A stretch of 64,000 nt of DNA, taken from contig JAJKFL010000012.1 of the NCBI GenBank assembly GCA_021186555.1, forward strand, positions 7,673,394 to 7,737,393, given 5' to 3'. Position numbers and translations under genes: made by a program. Below the pieces are notes generated by a model that was not told the DNA's origin, searched no databases, and saw only the letters and a list, made by a program, of their open reading frames with translations. The stretch's first letter is position 1. Every line of letters begins with the position of its first letter. Source of the stretch: Reticulitermes speratus (Eukaryota; Arthropoda; Insecta; Blattodea; Rhinotermitidae). Shown piece after piece: positions 1 to 10,200 of the stretch.

Positions 1-1019
1 TTAGTTTGGAGACCTGAAGGGTTGAGACCTCTTGAGAGACCTATGTGAGATGGGAGAATAATATTAAACTGAATCTACAAAGAATGGCGTAAGATAATGT
101 GAACTGGATTGAGCTTTTTAAAATTTTGTGGCAGTGGTGTGGCACAGTGTTTGAGACTAGCCTGTTGACTTCTTAAATATGTCGGTATAGTGAGTAGGCT
201 GTGGTACAGACAGCCGAGAAATGGGGTATCGATTCCCAGTAGGAGCATATTGTACGTGGAAGCAAGAAGCTACATTGAAATGTTTCCATGTGTAAGTTGA
301 ACATGTTTCATAGCTTTAAAAATTACATATGCCTCTGATTTACAAAATACTTTTTTAACCATTTCCCACTGTTCAGTTTCCACATATAACCCCTTACCAG
401 GGCACATTGATGTTTCCAAGTATGACTACTTCCCAATGCATATCTCTGAATTACCAGCGTTTATATTTTATATGTACTAGTTAGACCGGTGCAAATAATT
501 CGCACGTAGAAACAGTAAAATATTTAGTCAACAAAAACTGCAGCAACTTAATCTTAATAAGCATTAACAATTGTACTTACTCATGCTTGATGCTGGGTAA
601 TTTCTTTCGGAGATCAACGGATCATAAGCAACATGTAAATATGAAACAGAATCTTCCTGCCACATTCAAATAAGAATCAGTACGTTTAAATGGACAGTCC
701 TACGTCAAGTGGAGACCAAGTGAAGTACACAAAATATGTTAGCTTCCCTTGGCCCCCGCTTGAGGCAGAACCTTCATTCTTAATGTTAGCCCTTTTTGTT
801 AAAAAACATTTTTTGAGAAGTAATTAATGACAACAAAGGAAATTGCCATCAGTGTTGAATCATAAGCTTTTTAAAGATGTCTATCTTGAAAGGATCCACT
901 TGGTAGTTCAGTAGATCATGATATTGCAAGCAACCCTTACCATATTTCCAATAGATGTCCACTTTGCAGAGTGTTTGTTTGTTTCCCTGTTGTAAGACTT
1001 GTGTATTTTGTCACTGCAG
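1..1019 (+). other. Upstream intron or 5' region of SMS
   Basis: AT-rich, no convincing exon. It ends in a pyrimidine-rich tract and the cag acceptor of SMS exon 1, so at least its right end is intronic. I saw no promoter or CpG-rich segment. Confidence 0.5.
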
Positions 1020-1020
1020 G

Positions 1021-1227
1021 ATGGTGTTGGACCCCAAGAACAGCAGCCACAATGACTACGGCAGTATCCAGAGTCATAGTAATGGTGGGCCACGACAACT
1101 GCATCATGCTATAGACATCCCAGGTGTAGCACACCAGTCCTGTAGTGATGACACAGGGCTGCATAGTGACAACGAGAGTGTGCGTCTGACTCGCGATATG
1201 ACCCAATCTGACCTCTATCAGCGACAG
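1021..1227 (+). CDS. SMS: SMS coding exon 1 (first Met in this model)
   Basis: The exon encodes 69 residues, MVLDPKNSS... to ...SDLYQRQ, rich in Ser, Asp, Asn and His and probably a disordered cytosolic N-terminus. The acceptor cactgcag ends at 1019 and the ATG at 1021 lies one base inside the exon. The donor CAG|gtctgt at 1228 leaves phase 0. The frame stays open upstream of the ATG, so an earlier exon could extend the protein; the listed start is the first Met after the acceptor. Confidence 0.85.
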
Positions 1228-4200
1228 GTCTGTATCAGTTTGAATCTGCAGGATGTGCTGATTTCTCTCCTGATTCAGTGTACTGCTGTTCATGACCCAG
1301 AATGCACTCTTGCCCTCTGGTGAATTAAAGGATATGAAATAAACATGATTTATGAGCAAGAAGGAACGTGACATGGCTCAATATTTATTTGCTGGAAGGG
1401 AATGAGATAAAACTGTGAAGTTTGTGACAGTATGATTGGTTTTTTGACTGTGAGATTTACACATAAGTTGATTCTCAAAACACACACACACACACACCTT
1501 TTTGAAATGATTTAATCAATACACATATGTATATGTATTGTACATTGTTTTGGCAAACTTTTTGATCTATGTAATGTAATGTAGTGTATTAGAATTTATA
1601 TTCCTACAATTTTATATTTATATCAGTATGTGTGCACAACTTATGAACATGGGGGAATTGTCAGATACTGAAATACCTTGGAGAAATTCTTGGAAATCTG
1701 AATCAGTCTGACTCTGAAAAGAATTTTTGATAGTAACTAACCCCTTGACTGCTGTGCCCAATATATCTTGTTCCATACCCAACATAACTATAAAGAAATT
1801 GGTATGTGTGTAGTTTGAGATTCTCATGACAATGACTATGAAAAATGTGGCACTGTATAGTTCAGTAAATAGGCACCAACATTTTGAAGGAACATGCTGC
1901 CTTCACCTCCAGGGGAGCATGTTCACATCAGATCTTAGTAACCATCTATGAAGTAGTAGGGCATCACATCCTAGAAGGAAAGGAAGAAATCAATCTTGTG
2001 ATCTGTAGACATACATACTCTGGCATTTTTGGACAGACATTTGGGAATAATTGTATGTATCTTCTGGTCCTTTTGAGTCTGTAAGATGAGATATACAGCA
2101 CTCTTATATACAGAACTTGTGTGAAAAGACAAAGGAAACTGGATTAAGACCCATTTTTGAGGTGTGATGCTGTGTAGCCACACAGCTGGTTGCCAGGGTG
2201 TGATGCTATGTAGCTTCACAGATGGTTACCAGGATATGATGCTGTGTAGCCTCACAGATGGTTACCAGGATGTGATGCTGTGTAGCCTCACAGATGGTTA
2301 CCAGGATGTGATGCTATGTAGCCTCACAGATGATTACCTGGATGTGATGCTGTGTAGCCTCACAGATGGTTACCAGGATGTGATGCTGTGTAGCCTCACA
2401 GATGATTACCAGGATGTGATGCTGTGTAGCCTCACAGATTGTTACCAGGATGTGATGCTGTGTAGCCTCACATATGGTTACCAGGATGTGGTGCTGTGTA
2501 GTCTCACAGATGGTTACCAGGATGTGATGCTGTGTAGCCTCACAGATAGTTACCAGGATGTGATGCTGTGTAGACTCACAGATAGTTACCAGGATGTGAT
2601 GCTTTGTAGACTCACAGATAGTTACCAGGATGTGATGCTGTGTAGCCTCACAGATTGTTACCAGGATGTGATGGTGTGTAGCCTCACATATGGTTACCAG
2701 GATGTGGTGCTGTGTAGTCTCACAGATGGTTACCAGGATGTGATGCTGTGTAGCCTCACAGATAGTTACCAGGATGTGATGCTGTGTAGACTCACAGATA
2801 GTTACCAGGATGTGATGCTTTGTAGACTCACAGATAGTTACCAGGATGTGATGCTGTGTAGCCTCACAGATAGTTACCAGGATGTGATGCTGTGTAGACT
2901 CACAGATAGTTACCAGGATGTGATGCTTTGTAGACTCACAGATAGTTACCAGGATGTGATGCTGTGTAGACTCACAGATGGTTACCAGGATGTGATGCTG
3001 TGTAGCCTCACAGATGGTTACCAGTATATGATGCTGTGTAGCCTCACAGATGGTTACCAGGATGTGATGCTGTGTAGACTCACAGATAGTTACCAACTAA
3101 CCATCTACCACACTACACAACATCACAACTCATTAACCATCTACCAGACCAGCTGTTCTGAAGTGTGGTCATCAGCAATTTGTTCTGTGTGTCCACTGGC
3201 TTTTCCATAACTAATAAATGAGATTTTTTTTTTCTTTTGTGTGGGCAGGGAAGGGGGTTGCCAACATTTCTCCATTCTTGAGATAAATTTTCTTCACATC
3301 TATAAATTCATCAGATATTCTTATGAGTGTGTGTGAGTGAAATGTATGTCATGGCTGCTTGTCATTCATGATGTACAAAACTCTGAGAAACCATTAAGTA
3401 CTTGAATATAAATATGTTTTTGAAATGTAACAAGCATTGGGCTTATAACCACTGCATGTGCAGCGCTTTCTAAGCCAAACACACACAGTGTTCTGTACAT
3501 TGTGTCTGTAGTTACTGCTACTGTCTCAGTGGCCTTGCTCATTTTAAGTACTCCGTACATGTTAATTAAGTTAAACCCTACCTTGAAATTTTTTCTGTTC
3601 TCCCATCTGTGTTAATACCAGTGAAAACAGTATGGTCACAGTACAGCACAGTTGACTGTGTGATGTAATAGTTCTTTACTAACAGATTCTGCTGAATCAT
3701 GTATTAATGCAACACCTTGGAACCCTTTCTTGTTTACTAGTAAAAACTGTACCAACACATGCACTTTTATTAAAACATTAATAGTTTTAAAAAAAAACAA
3801 GCCCTACATATGTTTCGGCCAGCTAACTGGCCATCATCAGGGGCAACTAGCGTTCCACAGCATAAACACGTTCAATAGGTTAATAATAAGATGTGTGGGT
3901 GTTGTATAAAAAACGTTAAAACAATAAAGTTCACGTCGTTCATCAGAGACACATCCAATGGGCACTGTATATCACTTGTTGTGGTCACTGTATAATAAAA
4001 CACTGACTTGGTTTAAAGCACTGTTGTGTTGCGTGTTTCGGTGAAGCACATACTTTCTTTATCCATGCCGACTAATGTCTTGTTCTTGTATGCGATGGTT
4101 GTGGGTGCATTATCTTGGCTTTGGCATGGGTTGTACCGTCTGTGCTGGTTGGTTATTGCTATAGTAGCATGTAGGGTGGAAGACGTCTGGTTGTCTACTC

Positions 4201-7200
4201 TTTCTTGTTTGTTTCTGAGTCAGACTTCGTGTAGTACTTTCCTGTGGCAGCCTATTTTGTTCTCAGCATCTTACCATGCATTATAAACACTACAAGATAC
4301 AGAGACATTTTAACTTTAAAGAACAGTGATTTAGTCCATGTTAAGAAAAAAATTATATAAAGGAAAGTTTCCAAGACTTTTGTAGACCCTTTTGACATGT
4401 ATTTGACCATCTCATGTGTCTCTGTATGAGGCATCATGTGCTCCCAATTCATGAATGCTGTCTGAATTTCTTTTTTCACTGACTTGTGAGAACAGGTCAC
4501 ATGAACATACCCTTGAACTGGGAGGCATGGCTGGGGCATGCACCATGTGAAATGTATCTTGCGATTAGGGTGAGATATTAAGCTCACTTATGTTACTATT
4601 CTGTCCCAGTTTGTTTTATGTTTGTTACGAATTACAGACGCTCTAAATCAGGATCTGCTGGAATGTACTGACTGTGAATGTTTCTGTTGTACAGCCGCTG
4701 CTTCCCCCCAGTACAAAGGGCAGTACCTGGACCAGCGGCAGCAGTACAGGCAATATCCTCTCCCTCCCATTGAATACTACGATGAGGATGACAAAACCGA
4801 TGGGCTGGCCATCCATCGTGGTGGTGTACCCAATGGAGTCGTCAAAATTGATGTTCCAGCACCTCTGCGAGAAGAACCACGATTTCCTAAGGAGAAATGG
4901 AAAACATTTATTGGTTTGTGCCTTGTCTTACTTTCTTAACAGTTGGTTTTAATTTAAATGAAGTAATATTGTTGTATGCGTTTTGCTCACTGAACATAAG
5001 CTAATCTGGAAGTCAGCACTGGAAGAGTACTTGTTTATTAAAAATAAAAATAAAATCATGAAAGGTATTGGATCTGAGTTTTGAAGTTTTCACACTGGTG
5101 TAATTGTGGATTCTGATCTTCTGGGATGCGTTGCTGCATCATAGGTGAGTGGTTCCTGGTATTTTGGAGGAACATATTGCCTTTGTTTATCAAGGGTCAA
5201 GTGGACCAAGAAGATATTTTTGGTTCATTCTTGATCCACCTTACATCCAGGAATGAAGGGAATACATTGCTACTAAATGTCACAACCACTCACCTAGGAC
5301 ATTACATGTTTTCTACTAAATGTTAGGGGTAGCAGTGATGTTATTTTAATTTCTCTGATATAATTCTAATTATATTCATACTAGTGGTTATGAGTAGACA
5401 ATGAAACTCAGTTTATTTCCCCCGTTTTTTTTTTTTTTGCAAGAATAAGAATATCATGAATTTCTAAGATGTGAAGCTAGTAGACATTTCAGTTAGTTAG
5501 TTTAGTTATCATGAATTTCTTCAATGTTACTATTGTTCATCTGATCTCTGTCTTATGACAGATATTAATGGCATGTACCATTGATCATAGTTGATTTGTC
5601 TGGTGTCTTGCAAGTTATATCAGTTCTTAGGTGCATTTGTGTAGTCGCTAGAAGGACCTATTACCATCATCATGTACATCCATCTGTCCACATGTATCAG
5701 CGTGGCTCTCACTGGACGCATTCATGTGAAATTTGATATTGAGGACTTTTATGGAAATCTTTTGAGAAAATCCAAATTTGGTTAAAATTAGAGAAAAATA
5801 CTGGGCACTTTACATAAAGACCTAAGTTTGTTTTATTGTTGCCACAGGCATTAAATCGCCATAAATGTGCTGTCTTCGAGTGACATGGTATCAGGATGTT
5901 AGGATAGCAGAGGAGGCATAAACATTATGCGAACGCACCACAGCGTTATGTTATACGTACATTGCCTGTCTTGTTTTACTCTGTAGTATGAGCAGTGTGG
6001 TACATATCTGAAGGTGGACTGCAGTTAGAGACTTTATAAAAATAATGGAGAGGTTTGATTATACTTCAGCACTATCATGCATGAAGTCAGGTCCTGGCAC
6101 TTCGTCTCTCTTTACTGTGTCAGTTCACTGTGGGCTGTGGAATAAAATAATCATTAAAATAATTTGATTTTCTTGTGCAGCGTTCTTGATCTTGACTTCA
6201 AGTTTTATGGCAACAACAGTGACGTTGGCAATGATCCATGAGCGGGTGCCTGATAGAGATGTCGGGCCACTGTCAGATGTATTCCTGGATACAGTGTCAG
6301 AGGCAGACTGGGCACTTGATGTCTCTGAGATTCTCATCATGATTGCCACCACTGCAGCGTCCTTTGTTCTTGTCTTCCACAAACACAGGTAAATACAACC
6401 AATGCTGTTGCTAATTCGTGTATAGTATTTCGTTTCTGAGTTCTCATATACGCATACTTTTCATCGTTAGGAACTTCATTCGTTTACTGGATTTATAAGG
6501 CGGATTAGTCGGGGCTACACTTGCAGGACTGTTGTAGTGTGTATATATATATATATATGTACATTGTATGATACGTGCTGTTCACAGCTGGGTGTCATAC
6601 AATTTCACATTCTGTTAGAACTGATCTGGCCAGGTATATTTTTAATAATTAAAAAGATAATATAAATACATACATACATATATACATACATAAATGCAAA
6701 ATATGTGGCTTTCCTCAGTCAATACTACTAGGTACAGGACTGATATTTCCTGACCTCAGCTTGTAGATGCCCCAAGTGCATTCTTACGCTTGTCTTGAAG
6801 GCAGTAAAAATATTGCAGTAGAATGTCTGGATTTCATTCAAATACTCATTCTCAGTCTTTTTTCTTAGTGACATAGTACATTTAATTTTTTTAATTAGAA
6901 CACCATTCCTTCATTACAGTCACTACTACATGCAACACTGATAGTGAAAGGAATCCTAGGCACTTGTAGATTTTAATGTCAGTCCACATGTCACTTGAAT
7001 TGTTACAGGTTCATCGTAATGCGGCGGGTGTTCATGATCCTGGCAACACTGTACCTGATGCGTTCTGTGACGATGTTTGTAACGGTTTTACCAGTGTCCA
7101 GTCACAAGTATTACTGCTCACCGAAGATGAATACCACCAGCAGCGTGGTGGTACTGAAGCGAGCATGGCAACTACTGATTGGTTTTGGTCTCTCCATTAA

Positions 7201-10200
7201 TGGGAGGCACACATACTGTGGAGACTACATATACAGTGGTCACACTGTGATTCTGGTGATGAGCTACCTTATCATAGCAGAGTGTGAGTTATCTTACTTG
7301 AGTCCTATGTCTTGCTGTCTGAGCGTCATAGGTTATAAATGGAACAATGATCACAGTGAATATGTGGAAGGCCTTTGAAGGAGGGAGTGATAGCCTTTTC
7401 ATACTACTATGGACGTCCAGAAAGTAAAGATACAAAAACAATAAAAATTTTTAAAAATATTTATTAACAAAATCGAGTGAAAAACTCTTAACACATACCT
7501 TTAGCTATTTTTCAACATAACCACCACCTTTGTCAAGGCATTTGTTTAGCCTGGGTATGAGATTTTGTATTCCGATGTCATAGAACTCCTCCGCCTGTGC
7601 ACGCAACCACGTAGTGACTACATTTTGCACCTCTTTGTCTTTGTAAAACTTCTGGCCGGCCAGATGTTTCTTTAAATGCAAAAACAAATGGAAATCACCG
7701 GGAGCGAGTCTGGGCTGTGAGCAGGATGGTCTGCGGTGATTTCCCTTCCCCTCCCACCCGTATTGTATCTTTACTTTCTGGATAACCCTTGTACTTAGGA
7801 TTGATCCGGAAGATGTTGGCAGCTCTTCCCCTGAAATGTTGGTAGCTCTTCCCCTGAAATGTTGGTTCTTACAAGACTTGCATGGTGTCAGAAGGAATAT
7901 TTCAGGAACTGGATCTTTTTCCACCCGTGGGTGAAAAGATGGGAAGTCATCTGCTCATTCATGTCTGTTAAAGAGGGTCTAATCTCATTCACTGGAATCT
8001 GTTTGGGACTAATAGATGATGGACAAAGTCCACAAGCCTGTAAATTATAAATTTTAAGCAGTTTGTGATAGATTATTACAGAGTGCGTATTTTATCTGAC
8101 AACTATCGTTTTTGTCACTTGCCGCCAATATTCTGGAGTATATGTGGGCAGTTGGCTGAGTGGGCTGTGTTAATCATGATAGGTGAGCTGACAGGAAATG
8201 ACAAAATATTTGTCAGGTAAAATAGTGATCCTTTATAACAGCATTGCATGTGTTTACAGATTCTCCACGGAGGTGTTTCCCCATCCATTGGTTATCGTGG
8301 TGTTTGTCTCTGACTGGAATTATTATGGTACTATGGTCGCACGGACATTATACAGTGGATGTAATTATCGCATATTATGCCACCACAACTTTGTTTTGGG
8401 TGTATCATACTCTTGCCAACAATGCAAATCTTAAGGTAACTATTACTTAGTTGAGGCCACTTCAGTTGTAAAGTCCATTTACAGAAACTTTTCTTTACTT
8501 GGATGTGTTACTCAGATTGCTTGTAGCTGCTAACAGCAGACACTAATACTAGCTAGAATGAAAACATTTGTTGTTAATACAGTGATAAAAACCTTTCCTG
8601 CATCTGTTGGAATGGTTCTAATGTGATTTTTCTATACAGGTTCATTATCACCAGCACCAAACTTACTGCCATTTGACTGCATTCTGAGTGTTGTTACATC
8701 TTTGTGGTGTACAGTGTGTCCACGAAGTCCCTTCGGGGTTTTGAAAAATTGTAGCGCGCAGACAAATTGAGATAGCCACATGCGGTTTGTGGCAGATTAC
8801 AGTGAAACTCTGGAAGTTTTTTACTGACCTCAGTAGACCTCGCTGTCGGCTCCCTTGGTAGCACGGAGAACGTCCAGACGATATTCGAGCTCTTGCCATG
8901 TTCTGTGAAGCACGTCCGCTGGAATAGCCGAGATCGCATTCCTGATACGGGTCTTCAGGTCATCAAGTCCGTTAACTGGTGTTCGGAACACATTGCTCTT
9001 GACATAACCCCACAGGAAAAAATCCAGTGGTGTTATGTCTGGTGAACGTGGAGGCCAAGGCATTGGACCGTCTCTGCCATCCCACACAACGCGCGCCTTC
9101 CTTCACAGTCGCCATTTCACAAACGACTGAGAAACGTAAAGATGGCCGCTTATGCCATCTGTTGGCGGCAAAATAAAAACTTCCAGAGTTTCACTGTAAT
9201 CTGCCGCAAACCGCATGTGGCTAGCTCAATTTGTTTGCGCGCCACAATTTTTCAAAACCCCGAAGGGACTTTGTGGACACAGTGTATATGTTTTGACATT
9301 TATGGTGGTGTGCATATAGGAACAACAGATGGCTGGAGTTTTAGGTTTTCTCATTTCACAGAGTGTGCCTTCATTTTTATTTTATTTTTCATGAATTATT
9401 TTGAAGCTGGGAGGTGTTGGAATTTGAAAATAAAAAAGGATGGTAAAAGGTTAAGGAAATTATGAAGTAGAACTGCACACCCAAAGAAGAGTAGTGGTAA
9501 ATCATAAGACGTGTGCTGTCACAGTAAACATTTTGACCATAGATTCCATATTTATTACTGGTCAGCATTTTGCAATGTGTGCAGTATTGCTGCCAGTACC
9601 TTCTGTTGATAAATCTCGTGTAATTACCGGTTTAACATTTTTCAATGTGTGTAGTATTGCCATCAGTACCTCCTGTTGATAAATTCCATGTAATTACTGG
9701 TTAATATTTTGCAATGTCTAGTATTGGTGTTAGTACCTCTCCTTCCACTACCATTGATTTCATTACGTTATTTTCTCCACCACTCATATCATTTAACCTA
9801 TCTTCCACAGATGCCATCGTAAAGAAATATGACTAATAAGAATAAAACAGAATTGACTGTATGGTACTTTGGCATAAGGCGTGAGGAAAGATCTAACCAA
9901 TAATTTTTATCTAGATATATCTGCTGTAGTTGGATAAATTTTCATGTTTCTGCAATGGAGTCAGGGAAAGAATGAACAGGTCTAGTGTGGTATCATGTTG
10001 GTCACCTGCTACCTACATTTTACATTTTCTGTCAATAAACATCGATAATAAACTGACATCACCCAAAAAAAGCCTGTAGATAAAAGTTGTGATAGATGAT
10101 GGTAGTAGAGGAAGGCACACAGAGGGGAGATAGCTGCTAGGCAGATGGTTTACGGGGATCTGTGTCAGAACAACTCATCCACTACCCTTCGCAGAAAGCC

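Larger units (their letters stand above)
1228..4711 (+). other. SMS intron 1
   Basis: A 3.5-kb intron holding a CA run near 1481, a retroposon-like fragment near 1880-1975, the 36-bp minisatellite (2163-3096), an AT-rich stretch without features (3100-3780) and a hammerhead-bearing retroelement fragment (about 3790-4280). The last 400 bases are ordinary intron ending in a strong pyrimidine tract. Confidence 0.8.
7284..8259 (+). other. SMS intron 4
   Basis: It contains the mariner remnant at 7407-7791. The remaining sequence shows no further feature. Confidence 0.7.

Noticed and set aside
2164-3210. + strand frame of 348 codons with a 12-residue repeat, and its - strand counterpart
   Set aside because: Product of the 36-bp minisatellite inside an SMS intron.
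4695-4711. Alternative acceptor for SMS exon 2 after acag at 4694
   Set aside because: It would add 17 bases and break the reading frame; the acceptor at 4710-4711 has the better pyrimidine tract.
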